IMG/VR virus record: IMGVR_UViG_3300019458_000020 | Span: 124,001 to 188,000 of that record | Reading direction: 5' to 3' (one strand) | From: a virus | DNA length: 64,000 bases | Shown here: positions 51,192-57,100 of the stretch, one piece after another | How the letters are laid out: each line of letters starts with the position of its first letter | How positions within the stretch are numbered: the first letter of the stretch is position 1 | Made by a program: the position numbers and the translations under genes | Notes under the pieces: generated by a model | Database searches by the model: none | What the model saw: only the letters and a program-made list of their open reading frames with translations | Told to the model about the DNA's origin: nothing

Positions 51192-51289
51192 TCGATAAAT
51201 TGAGGGATTCGAACCCCAGTTGTGACCAACAACATTTCTCATCAGCTACTAACTGACTTTGCCATGACTTGTACTTCATCATTTATCGA
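51192..51289 (-). other. tRNA-like gene with AGT loop and long variable arm, no CCA
   Basis: Acceptor-like helix TCGATAAAT/ATTTATCGA (9 bp), T-arm with TTCGAAT, anticodon-like TCAG-TTAGTAG-CTGA (AGT) and a variable arm GTTG/CAAC. CCA is not encoded and the T-stem has a mismatch. Perhaps a decaying Ser-type tRNA. Confidence 0.45.
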
Positions 51290-51292
51290 AAT

Positions 51293-51368
51293 TGGCAGCC
51301 CCATTCGGAGTCGAACCGAATTCTACAGATTGAGAATCTATAATCCTTTCCTATTAGACGATGGGGCC
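51293..51368 (-). tRNA. tRNA-Glu (CTC)
   Basis: Acceptor GGCCCCA/TGGGGCT, G73, CCA, loop TTCTCAA, T-loop TTCGACT. D-arm TCGTCTAATAGG typical of Glu/Gln. Confidence 0.9.
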
Positions 51369-51373
51369 TTAAA

Positions 51374-51832
51374 TTACGAAACGACTTCTTTTAATTCTGC
51401 AATCAATTCACTCTTATCGAAGAAAATATTCGTTGCAAATTGATACATTACATCCCATCGTTCAGGTTCTTTATCAAAGAGAATGTATCCCCTTTTTCCT
51501 TGACCTAACATATAACCTAATTCCAAATGTCCGGATTTTCCAGCAGGCATATAAAGAACGCCAATGGATAATCTATCAATGTGATGTTTGTCAAATTCAA
51601 ATACATGCTTTCCAGCATAATTGTTGAGAGCTTGTTTGTATGTACTTCCTCTCAATTTTTCATAGTCTCTCCAGTAATCGTCAGCTTTTGGGCCGGGTGA
51701 AAACCAATCATCGAATATTTCGATGTTAAGATGTTCTCGAAGTTCTTTCGCCAACATAGGAACGTTTTCGTTTCTTAGGCTTCCAATTAGATAAATTCCG
51801 TTTTCGGTAGATTTTGCTTTTGTGGTATTCAT
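51374..51832 (-). CDS. Nucleoside 2-deoxyribosyltransferase-like protein
   Basis: 152 residues. IYLIGSLRN at the N-terminus, then FDDWFSPGPKADDYWRDYE and VLYMPAGKSGHLELGYMLGQGK match the deoxyribosyltransferase family: Asp nucleobase site, and GxSxxxELG with the catalytic Glu. Such enzymes swap bases on deoxynucleosides and appear in phages for nucleotide salvage or modification. Confidence 0.8.
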   Translation of the reverse strand: MNTTKAKSTENGIYLIGSLRNENVPMLAKELREHLNIEIFDDWFSPGPKADDYWRDYEKLRGSTYKQALNNYAGKHVFEFDKHHIDRLSIGVLYMPAGKSGHLELGYMLGQGKRGYILFDKEPERWDVMYQFATNIFFDKSELIAELKEVVS

Positions 51833-51903
51833 AATTTTTCTGTTTTAAACAACGAATATTATGAATCTACCTCGATAAGAGGAATGTATCAATTTATTTT
51901 AAA

Positions 51904-51979
51904 TGGTAGTCACATCCGGACTCGAACCGGAAACTTAACCTTCGTAGGGTTTTATGATATCCAATTTCACCATGCGACC
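51904..51979 (-). tRNA. tRNA-Arg (ACG), copy 1
   Basis: Acceptor GGTCGCA/TGTGACT, A73, CCA, loop CTACGAA, T-loop TTCGAGT. Confidence 0.88.
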
Positions 51980-52077
51980 ATAAAAATCTGGCATCTCCTT
52001 TCAGATTGTCAATCTTCGGATCTGAGGGTTGGAACCCCTGCTTCCTGACGGAACGATTTGCCGTTTGTTTCACAAAT
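51980..52077 (-). other. Spacer with T-arm-like hairpins
   Basis: No gene. CAGGG-(GTTCCAA)-CCCTC and TCAGAT/ATCTGA pairing are visible, with an isolated TTGACA at about 52006. Ends in ATGCCA but no 5' partner is found. Possibly a decayed tRNA. Confidence 0.35.
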
Positions 52078-52154
52078 TGGAGCAACATGTGGGTAACGCT
52101 CCCACTCGGTATTCTGCTTGGAAGGCAGACGCCTCACTTCTCGGCCAATGTTGC
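52078..52154 (-). tRNA. tRNA-Gly (TCC)
   Basis: Acceptor GCAACAT/ATGTTGC, T73, CCA, anticodon arm TCTGC-CTTCCAA-GCAGA, T-stem GTGGG/CCCAC with T-loop AGCGTTA (G55). Confidence 0.87.
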
Positions 52155-52163
52155 AATTTAAAA

Positions 52164-52242
52164 TGGTATCGGTAGGGGGAGTCGAACCCACCATGTCTTC
52201 TGGTTGAAAGCCAGATGTGTTAGCCAATTACACCATACCGAC
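52164..52242 (-). tRNA. tRNA-Glu (TTC)
   Basis: Acceptor GTCGGTA/TACCGAT, A73, CCA, anticodon arm TCTGG-CTTTCAA-CCAGA, T-loop TTCGACT. Confidence 0.88.
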
Positions 52243-52250
52243 ATAAAATT

Positions 52251-53015
52251 TTATTCTTTTGAAACATCGAATGTTTCATTGAAAGTTTTTATGGCATTTT
52301 TATACCCGGCCTTCGATTCATCGAATTTGTCGGCAGTATATTGCCAATTCCAATATAAATCTTTTGGAGTTTGGAATCCATAAAAATGATGAACTTGTTT
52401 TTGGGTTTCCAAAACATCTTTTCCGTTCCAATTCTGTCCAATCAAAATCATTCCGGAGTCAATATCCTTTAGAAGATTCGATTCGCCTAATGTTGAGTGA
52501 CGATTTTCTAACCAACAGAGTCTTTCAATTAATTTTTGATAAATGCTGTTTGTCTGTCCCCAACGAACAGAGACAAAAAATACTATTGCATCCGATTCAA
52601 ATAAAGGTTTTGAAATTTTCCAAAGTTCATCGGACTTATTATTGATATTACACCAACATCTATGATGTCCGGAAGGATTTTTTTCTTTATCTTTTAATAC
52701 AGAATCTTTAGTTCCACAGTGATTTCCATATTTACTTGAAACATTTCCTTCACAAACAAAAATACTTAACTTGCTTACATCAATAAATTGAGATTTGTCT
52801 TTTCCTAATCGTTCATGAACTAATTTAGCCAATTTAGTAGATTTGGCTTCATCATCTTTATGTCCTTCAAATCTATTAGATGTTGAAATCAACAAAACTT
52901 GTTTTTTGTTTTTGAGATAATCGATGGTTTTTTCCAAAAGAAGTGAATTCTTTTCTGCATCTTTATCACTGGATGCTAGTTTTCTTTCTATTAATAGGTC
53001 TTTTAGAAAAATCAT
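52251..53015 (-). CDS. Flavodoxin-fold NAD(P)H/FMN-type oxidoreductase
   Basis: 254 residues. A Rossmann-like start (QVLLISTSNRFEGHKDDEAKSTKLAKLVHERLG) corresponds to the FMN phosphate loop of the NADPH-dependent FMN reductase family. DAIVFFVSVRWGQTNSIYQKLIER matches the second flavin-binding block. The substrate is unknown; it may act with the deoxyribosyltransferase neighbour. TATTTATA is 5 bases before the ATG. Confidence 0.7.
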   Translation of the reverse strand: MIFLKDLLIERKLASSDKDAEKNSLLLEKTIDYLKNKKQVLLISTSNRFEGHKDDEAKSTKLAKLVHERLGKDKSQFIDVSKLSIFVCEGNVSSKYGNHCGTKDSVLKDKEKNPSGHHRCWCNINNKSDELWKISKPLFESDAIVFFVSVRWGQTNSIYQKLIERLCWLENRHSTLGESNLLKDIDSGMILIGQNWNGKDVLETQKQVHHFYGFQTPKDLYWNWQYTADKFDESKAGYKNAIKTFNETFDVSKE

Positions 53016-53059
53016 ACAGATATAAATATCAAACAGATTTTATAATTATTGATTTAAAT

Positions 53060-53134
53060 TGGCCCGGACAGTCGGTAACGCTCCGACCTATATGGGGTTT
53101 CAATCTATCACTAATCTATCTCAGTTATGTCCTG
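53060..53134 (-). tRNA. tRNA-like, probably Phe (GAA), weak anticodon stem
   Basis: T-arm GTCGG-AGCGTTA-CCGAC, G73, CCA, acceptor CAGGACA/TGTCCGG (one mismatch), loop TTGAAAC. The anticodon stem ATAGA/CCCAT has two mismatches. May be a decayed duplicate of the next tRNA. Confidence 0.55.
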
Positions 53135-53138
53135 AAAA

Positions 53139-53214
53139 TGGTCCCCATACCCGGATTCGAACCGGGCTCTCTCGGTCTTCATCCGAGGGCTATCACCAGA
53201 TTAGCTAAATGGGG
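53139..53214 (-). tRNA. tRNA-Phe (GAA)
   Basis: Acceptor CCCCATT/TATGGGG, A73, CCA, anticodon arm CTCGG-ATGAAGA-CCGAG, T-loop TTCGAAT. Confidence 0.88.
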
Positions 53215-53223
53215 ATAATTAAA

Positions 53224-53298
53224 TGGCGAACGTGAAGGGAATCGAACCCTCCTAATCGCAGAGACAGTGCGATCGATGACCCAGCCTCTTCCACGTCC
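53224..53298 (-). tRNA. tRNA-Asp (GTC), copy 1
   Basis: Acceptor GGACGTG/CACGTTC, G73, CCA, anticodon arm TCGCA-CTGTCTC-TGCGA, T-loop TTCGATT. Confidence 0.9.
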
Positions 53299-53299
53299 A

Positions 53300-53405
53300 T
53301 TAAATTAAATTTCTGGATTTCACAAAGAGTAATTAAACGTAGTACTCCATCTAATTACTGGTTCCGCACGTTGGCGTCTATCAGGTTCTTGTAGTATTAC
53401 CTTAC
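53300..53405 (-). other. Spacer with 8-bp inverted repeat
   Basis: No gene. AGTAATTA...TAATTACT (about 53328-53357) encloses AGTACT. Followed by GCGGAACCA, which lacks a tRNA partner. Confidence 0.35.
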
Positions 53406-53482
53406 TTCATCAACTCTTTGGAATCGAACCAAATCCTCAACGGCAAATCGTTGACCAATGCTACCATTACACTATTAATTGC
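53406..53482 (-). other. Degenerate tRNA-Gln-like gene
   Basis: A perfect T-arm TTTGG-TTCGATT-CCAAA and a D-arm GTGTAATGGTAGCA; the anticodon stem CAACG/CGTTG closes a 6-base loop ATTTGC (would be TTG with one base lost). Acceptor pairing is poor and CCA absent. The intact tRNA-Gln(TTG) is at 56857. Confidence 0.5.
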
Positions 53483-53691
53483 CTTCGGTATAATACACAA
53501 TAAAAATCATCCCAGAGTATCGTTGCAACTAGCTTTAAGAAAGTCGAATTTGACACCGTTACAAGTCGCCATTCAAAAGGAGTAATGAATGTCTGAACAG
53601 AGTTTAGCTCCACGTTCTCCGGGGGAAAATTTACAAGGATTTCACTACGATTCTAATGATCACTCGAATCTTAATATTCCATAACAACGAC
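53483..53691 (-). other. Non-coding stretch, 209 bases
   Basis: No convincing gene; the best frame is 21 codons (ATGGCGACT...). No full tRNA. It may carry a decayed tRNA or an unknown RNA. Confidence 0.3.
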
Positions 53692-53757
53692 CGGAGTTGC
53701 ACTCGGTACTGTCGGCACTGGGCCGATATGCTTACTACATTACACCACAGTTGTTAA
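53692..53757 (-). other. Degenerate tRNA-like gene
   Basis: Acceptor ACAACTG/TCGTTGT (6 of 7), D-arm-like GTGTAATG, anticodon stem TCGG/CCGA with loop CCCAGTG (CAG, but C33), T-arm with a bulge. No CCA. Confidence 0.4.
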
Positions 53758-53774
53758 TGTCTATCTTGTATAAA

Positions 53775-53851
53775 TTGGAGGCCCGTGTTGGAATCGAACC
53801 AACATATATCGTTTTGCAGACGACCGCTTGGGCCACTCAGCCAACGAGCCT
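53775..53851 (-). tRNA. tRNA-Cys (GCA)
   Basis: Acceptor GGCTCGT/ACGGGCC, T73 (typical Cys), CCA, loop CTGCAAA, T-loop TTCGATT. Confidence 0.9.
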
Positions 53852-53858
53852 TAAAAAT

Positions 53859-53931
53859 GGCGAGCGTAAACGGTTCTGCCCCGTTGCATTCCGATAGACA
53901 GTCGGATAGGCTTCTATTACATCATACGCCC
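53859..53931 (-). tRNA. tRNA-Asp (GTC), copy 2
   Basis: Acceptor GGGCGTA/TACGCTC, G73, CCA, anticodon arm TCCGA-CTGTCTA-TCGGA, T-stem AACGG/CCGTT with T-loop GGCAGAA (G55). The stop of the HNH-like gene lies in its 5' end. Confidence 0.85.
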
Positions 53932-54246
53932 GTTATTATAAATTTTATCTATAAGATATTTGAACCGTTCCACAGTGAAATCCCACTTCATTAAATTGAC
54001 ATGTTTATGAAGCCATTGAACATTCTCTCTGGTATATCCCTTAGAACTATCAATTCTATCCATCGAGTCGGTTCTATCAAACTTATGAACTTTTGAACTA
54101 AATTGTATGGGTTCTCCGGATAATGCACACTTTCTATCTTGTTTTAAGAAGAGATTCCACAAAAATTTTGTATCAAGGTTTTTGGAAAAAGGAATATTGA
54201 CACAATATATTCTTTTAAATTGATTAATTTTTTCTTTATTGTTCAA
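53917..54246 (-). CDS. HNH-type endonuclease, TTG start
   Basis: 109 residues; no ATG, the frame opens at TTG 54246 just after a stop. FLKQDRKCALSGEPIQFS, then DRTDSMDRIDSSKGYTRENVQWLHKHVNLMKWD matches small phage HNH nucleases (D-R-I-(D/N)-x(2)-KGY-x(2)-(E)NVQW). Only part of the zinc ligands are visible. The C-terminus overlaps tRNA-Asp by 15 bases. Possibly N-terminally clipped. Confidence 0.65.
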   Translation of the reverse strand: MNNKEKINQFKRIYCVNIPFSKNLDTKFLWNLFLKQDRKCALSGEPIQFSSKVHKFDRTDSMDRIDSSKGYTRENVQWLHKHVNLMKWDFTVERFKYLIDKIYNNGRMM

Positions 54247-54282
54247 GTGTGACTTGAACTATTCATCTGAATCTAAACAAAA

Positions 54283-54361
54283 TGGTGCGTGTGGAAGGAC
54301 TTTCACCGACACTCTTTCCTCCATTACAGGGAGGCGCCTCTTATATTTGGGCTACACACGG
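54283..54361 (-). tRNA. tRNA-Tyr (GTA), copy 1, atypical
   Basis: Anticodon arm CCTCC-CTGTAAT-GGAGG, A73, CCA, acceptor CCGTGTG/CACACGC with a C1-C72 mismatch. T-loop TGAAAGT with a weak T-stem, and only a short variable region although Tyr is normally class II. Copy 2 is canonical, so this one may be decaying. Confidence 0.65.
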
Positions 54362-54368
54362 CATAAAT

Positions 54369-54506
54369 TTCATTTTCACATCGTATCGTCAGACGATTCA
54401 ATGTGAAAACGTAAAAATCCGTCAAGGCTGCTAGTATTCAGCAATATTAACCAAATACTTGCCTTATTTAAAGTGTCCTACACTCACCTTGAGTTTTACG
54501 TAAAAT
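54369..54506 (-). ncRNA. Two stem-closed RNA elements between tRNAs
   Basis: Element one: TTTTCACAT/ATGTGAAAA (9 bp) with an inner ATCG/CGAT hairpin (about 54372-54409). Element two: CGTAAAA with TTTTACG plus CAAGG with CCTTG around AGTATT/AATACT (about 54400-54502). No protein and no full tRNA. They occupy a tRNA-sized slot. Confidence 0.45.
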
Positions 54507-54580
54507 TGGTAGGAGAGGCCGGTTACGCTCCAGCGCCAAGACTTTGTAAGAGTCCCAATCTACTATTAATATACTCCCCC
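54507..54580 (-). tRNA. tRNA-Val (TAC), copy 2
   Basis: Acceptor GGGGGAG/CTCTCCT, A73, CCA, loop CTTACAA, T-stem GCTGG/CCGGC with T-loop AGCGTAA (G55). Confidence 0.85.
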
Positions 54581-54589
54581 ATTGAAAAC

Positions 54590-54654
54590 AAGAATCAGAA
54601 ATGACTCCATATCTCATACGACTATCAGGAACTAAACCTGTTCCACTGATTCTT
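54590..54654 (-). ncRNA. Repeated small structured RNA, copy 1
   Basis: A 9-bp closing helix (AAGAATCAG/CTGATTCTT) encloses GGAAC-(AGGTTTA)-GTTCC and then a single-stranded TAGTCGTATGAGATATGGAG. Copy 2 (56790-56850) has the same interior but a different closing helix, so the pairing is conserved while the bases are not. 65 nt, lying between tRNA-Leu and tRNA-Val. No known family recognised. Confidence 0.6.
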
Positions 54655-54662
54655 TAACAAAT

Positions 54663-54740
54663 TGGTAGCACCTGACGGATTCGAACCCTCACTATCTAGT
54701 TTCTGAGACTAGCGACTCCTACCAGTTGGTCTAAGGTGCC
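54663..54740 (-). tRNA. tRNA-Leu (CAG), short variable loop
   Basis: Acceptor GGCACCT/AGGTGCT, A73, CCA, anticodon arm CTAGT-CTCAGAA-ACTAG, variable loop ATAGT only. Confidence 0.87.
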
Positions 54741-54747
54741 ATGAAAT

Positions 54748-54832
54748 TGGTAGTCGTGGTCCGATTCGAACGGGCAAAGAATACTACATTTTGAGTGTAG
54801 CGGTTGTTCCAGTTTCCCTTATCCACACGACC
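54748..54832 (-). tRNA. tRNA-Leu (CAA)
   Basis: Acceptor GGTCGTG/CACGACT, A73, CCA, anticodon arm CTACA-CTCAAAA-TGTAG, 8-base variable region and an enlarged D-loop. Confidence 0.82.
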
Positions 54833-54833
54833 A

Positions 54834-54899
54834 TAATGTTCAGGATATTGACTATGTACACGAATACGTGAACATGACTGGTTTCCTGAACATGAAAAA
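54834..54899 (-). ncRNA. Stem-closed RNA element between tRNA-Leu genes
   Basis: ATGTTCAGGA/TCCTGAACAT (10 bp) encloses a second hairpin ATGT-TCACG-TATT-CGTGT-ACAT. Not a tRNA and not a terminator (no T-run). Confidence 0.5.
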
Positions 54900-54900
54900 T

Positions 54901-54978
54901 TGGTACCTGCAGTGGGATTCGAACCTACACTACACAAATTTTAAGTTTGTTGACTGCTTCCAATTGGTCTATACAGGC
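54901..54978 (-). tRNA. tRNA-Leu (TAA), short variable loop
   Basis: Acceptor GCCTGTA/TGCAGGT, A73, CCA, anticodon arm ACAAA-CTTAAAA-TTTGT, variable loop GTAGT. D-arm close to that of tRNA-Leu(CAG). Confidence 0.87.
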
Positions 54979-54985
54979 ATTAAAT

Positions 54986-55072
54986 TGGTCCCCCATGTAG
55001 GTATCGATCCTACCCTGCCCGTAGGCGTTTGTTTTACAGACAAACCTTCGTCCTTAGAAGTATAATGAGGGG
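54986..55072 (-). tRNA. tRNA-Tyr (GTA), copy 2
   Basis: Anticodon arm TTTGT-CTGTAAA-ACAAA, long variable arm GCC/GGC as expected for Tyr, A73, CCA, T-loop ATCGATA. The acceptor has 5 of 7 pairs. Confidence 0.82.
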
Positions 55073-55264
55073 TTAACCTCTGCATTTTTTACAGAGAAAT
55101 TGTTTTCCATTAAATTCCATAAAATCTTTTCCATCATGTTCATTAATGATTGGTTTGTAATCATGACAACAATCACATTCTTCAACGAGTGAATAATTGG
55201 CATAATATATGAATTCCGCGTCGGTCAAACCTTCTGCTAATTTTTCGTGTGTGTTTATTATCAT
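55073..55264 (-). CDS. Small zinc-motif protein, 63 residues
   Basis: 63 residues with CDCCHDYKP and a C-terminal CKKC (about 20 apart), a likely zinc ribbon. Its stop directly abuts tRNA-Tyr. Unknown. Confidence 0.55.
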   Translation of the reverse strand: MIINTHEKLAEGLTDAEFIYYANYSLVEECDCCHDYKPIINEHDGKDFMEFNGKQFLCKKCRG

Positions 55265-55464
55265 AAATCGGCGCCGTTGAATCTTATTTCAGAATCGTCT
55301 CCTTCTTTTATTATCTATGGATGAGCCACAATCACCACAGACTCACAGACATGGAGCAATAACTATGTCCACCTTACAACGAGCAGTGACGCCCTAATTG
55401 CTATATGCTTACGATTGATTACGTAATACCGTAAAGGCCCAGAAACATAGTCCACGGCATAAAT
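55265..55464 (-). other. Non-coding slot with tRNA-like fragments
   Basis: 200 bases, no gene. GCAATTA pairs 6 of 7 with TTATTGC-T-CCA, like a tRNA acceptor with T73-CCA, but only about 32 bases lie between, too short for a tRNA. A GACAT/ATGTC hairpin is also visible. Confidence 0.4.
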
Positions 55465-55554
55465 TGGTGCGCCGGGTGGGATTTGAACCCACAGTGGAGG
55501 ATTTCCCTCATTAGGTTAAAAGCCTAATAGTTTCAGCCGTTTACTTACCGACAT
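55465..55554 (-). tRNA. tRNA with TTT (Lys) anticodon and long variable arm, copy 1
   Basis: Anticodon arm TTAGG-CTTTTAA-CCTAA, T-arm GTGGG-TTCAAAT-CCCAC, A73, CCA. The variable arm is GAGG-GAAAT-CCTC (18-base region), and the D-arm is Leu/Ser-like. Acceptor ATGTCGG/CCGGCGC pairs 6 of 7. Lys tRNAs are class I, so body and anticodon disagree. Confidence 0.75.
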
Positions 55555-55555
55555 G

Positions 55556-55715
55556 AAAAAACTGACTGGCCCACAAGATAGCAGGCACTTAGGTTGACTC
55601 ACGAATTGTCTTAACCTGTCTTAGAAATGATAATTACGGGTAAAGGCATTTCACCTTTACATCTTCTCTATTAAATGAAATATGCATCTTCCAAATAACT
55701 TTGATTTACTATCCA
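55556..55715 (-). other. Non-coding slot with hairpins
   Basis: No gene. GTAAAGG-(TGAAATG)-CCTTTAC (7 bp, 7-base loop) looks like a T-arm; GGTT-x2-GAC...GTC-AACC is nested. A 5' GATAGTA/TAATTATC match suggests a decayed tRNA. Confidence 0.35.
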
Positions 55716-55718
55716 CCA

Positions 55719-55791
55719 TCATCCGGCGGGACTCGAACCCAGCTGTTATTCCGGCGCAATGCGGAACGGCACTCCCTTAGCCATCGGAGCT
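55719..55791 (-). other. Degenerate tRNA-like gene
   Basis: T-loop TTCGAGT, anticodon stem TTCCG/CGGAA with an 8-base loop CATTGCGC (Ala TGC or Arg GCG), only 4 acceptor pairs, no CCA. Confidence 0.45.
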
Positions 55792-55792
55792 T

Positions 55793-55952
55793 TTAGGATA
55801 ACATGACTCTCTTGCATCACCATCAACACTATCATTTTTTAAATTGGTCAACATCATCACCGCCTGAGAGCATGAACCTTATACGGTCTAAGAGGGTCAC
55901 TGACATGCCTCGAATGTTACTCATACTACTTCTGCCGCAGCTGTTGACTAAA
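55793..55952 (-). other. Non-coding slot with acceptor-like helix
   Basis: CAACAGC pairs with GATGTTG followed by A-CCA (6 of 7), about 90 bases apart, with GAGG/CCTC and GTCA/GTGAC pairing inside. It does not form a cloverleaf by eye. Confidence 0.35.
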
Positions 55953-55953
55953 T

Positions 55954-56028
55954 TGGTCAGGTAGATGGGACTTGCACCCATACAGTTTCCTTCACAGGGA
56001 AAGATGCTACTATTACATCACGTACCTG
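55954..56028 (-). tRNA. tRNA-His (GTG), without G-1
   Basis: Anticodon arm TTTCC-CTGTGAA-GGAAA, acceptor CAGGTAC/CTACCTG, A73, CCA, T-loop TGCAAGT (G55). The base before position 1 is T and position 73 is A, so the usual G-1:C73 pair is absent. Confidence 0.87.
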
Positions 56029-56029
56029 A

Positions 56030-56216
56030 TTTAAGATAAAAATGATATGGGTCGATACCTGACATGAATCTCCACCATCCTAAGATGGATATTTAATGAG
56101 TGAGTCATTTCTTAGATTACCATATCCTACTCGTAACTGCGTAGTTTATCCTAAAAATACAAGATACCGTTTTGGTTTGTTCATTAGACAAGTTTTTTTG
56201 GTTGCTGTTTGGTATC
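56030..56216 (-). other. Non-coding slot with two stem-closed units
   Basis: GATATGG/CCATATC (7 bp) encloses CCATC-TTAG-GATGG; next, AAGATACC/GGTATCTT (8 bp) encloses TTGT-CTAATGA-ACAA. No gene. Confidence 0.45.
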
Positions 56217-56388
56217 TTAAATCTTTATAGTTTCAAACCAATAATTTAAATTTTCAATTTCTTTTTTCTTAACTATTAAAAGTTTTTTTGGAAATTGTTT
56301 CCATTTTGCATCATCTTTAGGAGTTTGATACCCCTTTACTTCAATGTATATTTCTAGTAGAGCAAACAATTGATTTTTCTTAGGAATT
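56217..56388 (-). pseudogene. C-terminal remnant of a PD-(D/E)XK nuclease
   Basis: An open frame without start codon, ending TAA at 56217-56219. It encodes ALLEIYIEVKGYQTPKDDAKW...FPKKLLIVKKKEIENL. E-V-K-G...D-x(2)-KW and the ending resemble the C-terminal nuclease part of VSR-type homing endonucleases. It begins right after tRNA-Ile. Only the end of the gene is left. Confidence 0.6.
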
Positions 56389-56465
56389 TGGTGGTAGATG
56401 CAGGATTCGAACCTGCTACCTCAATCTTATCAAGATTTTGCTCTACCATGATGAGCTAATCTACC
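56389..56465 (-). tRNA. tRNA-Ile (GAT), copy 2
   Basis: Acceptor GGTAGAT/ATCTACC, A73, CCA, loop TTGATAA with normal T33, T-loop TTCGAAT. Confidence 0.9.
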
Positions 56466-56466
56466 A

Positions 56467-56600
56467 TTAAAATTGCCGGTTACTCTCTCCCGGAAGTCAT
56501 ACCACTTTCCTTTGAATCGCCACGGCGACTTTTTTCACCGAATGTTTAGGAACTGACAGCACCCCCGTCACAAACATTGATTGGTTGTAGGTATCACAAA
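56467..56600 (-). other. Non-coding slot with three hairpins
   Basis: AATGTTT/AAACATT (7 bp, about 56541-56577) around TGAC/GTCA; TCGCC-GT-GGCGA (about 56517-56528); GGAAGT/ACTTTCC. No gene and no tRNA. Confidence 0.45.
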
Positions 56601-56601
56601 T

Positions 56602-56676
56602 TGGTGGAGCCACGGGGAATCGAACCCCGATCTATGGATTGCAAATCTACCGTATTACCATTATACAGATGACCCC
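56602..56676 (-). tRNA. tRNA-Ala (TGC)
   Basis: Acceptor GGGGTCA/TGGCTCC identical to tRNA-Ala(CGC), A73, CCA, loop TTTGCAA. The anticodon stem GTAGA/TCCAT has one A-C mismatch. Cys (GCA) is excluded because its loop would need T38 and an unpaired stem. Confidence 0.82.
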
Positions 56677-56710
56677 ATGAAAAATTGGCTGTTCATATAT
56701 GAACAATAAA

Positions 56711-56787
56711 TGGTTGGGTAGGGGAGAATCGAACTCCCGACCTCTACAATGTCAATGTAGCATTCTTCCGTGCTGAACTACCACCCA
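56711..56787 (-). tRNA. tRNA-Val (GAC)
   Basis: Acceptor TGGGTGG/CTACCCA, A73, CCA, anticodon arm CTACA-TTGACAT-TGTAG, T-loop TTCGATT. Confidence 0.88.
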
Positions 56788-56789
56788 AT

Positions 56790-56850
56790 AAATGACAACA
56801 TGACTCTATCACTCATACGACTAGCGGGAATGAACCCGTTCCGGTCATTT
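56790..56850 (-). ncRNA. Repeated small structured RNA, copy 2
   Basis: Closing helix AAATGAC/GTCATTT around GGAA-(CGGGTTCA)-TTCC and TAGTCGTATGAGTGATAGAG. Matches copy 1 at 54590 through most of the interior. It sits 2 bases from tRNA-Val and 6 from tRNA-Gln, so tRNA processing would release it. Confidence 0.6.
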
Positions 56851-56856
56851 TTAAAC

Positions 56857-56933
56857 TGGCTCCCTCTGATGGAATCGAACCACCGCTTTCAGGTTCAAAG
56901 CCTGAGTTGCTGCCATTACAAACCAAGAGGGAA
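56857..56933 (-). tRNA. tRNA-Gln (TTG)
   Basis: Acceptor TCCCTCT/AGAGGGA, G73, CCA, anticodon arm TCAGG-CTTTGAA-CCTGA, T-loop TTCGATT. Confidence 0.9.
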
Positions 56934-56934
56934 T

Positions 56935-57100
56935 AAATTAATGTTCTGAGATTTCACAAACGTTCCATCCTACTTTGCTAGCAATTTTGGATGTCTTTTC
57001 AGTAAACCGTCGGCACCATCATCTCCGGAGCGAAACCCGGTGTTCTTTATTTAAACTATTCAGTCCTTGAGACTGACGATGTTCTCCTGGTTATTTAAAA
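56935..57100 (-). other. Non-coding slot with acceptor-like helix
   Basis: CATCGTC pairs fully with GATGATG (about 57082 and 57025) around CAGTC-TCAAG-GACTG and CCGG/CCGG hairpins, about 68 nt with no anticodon stem. Further down CATCC/GGATG encloses TTGCTAGCAA. No gene. Confidence 0.45.

Noticed and set aside
51980-52077. Signal recognition particle RNA (GTCAGGAAGCAGG)
   Set aside because: Lacks the GGAA tetraloop and the symmetric loop of SRP domain IV.
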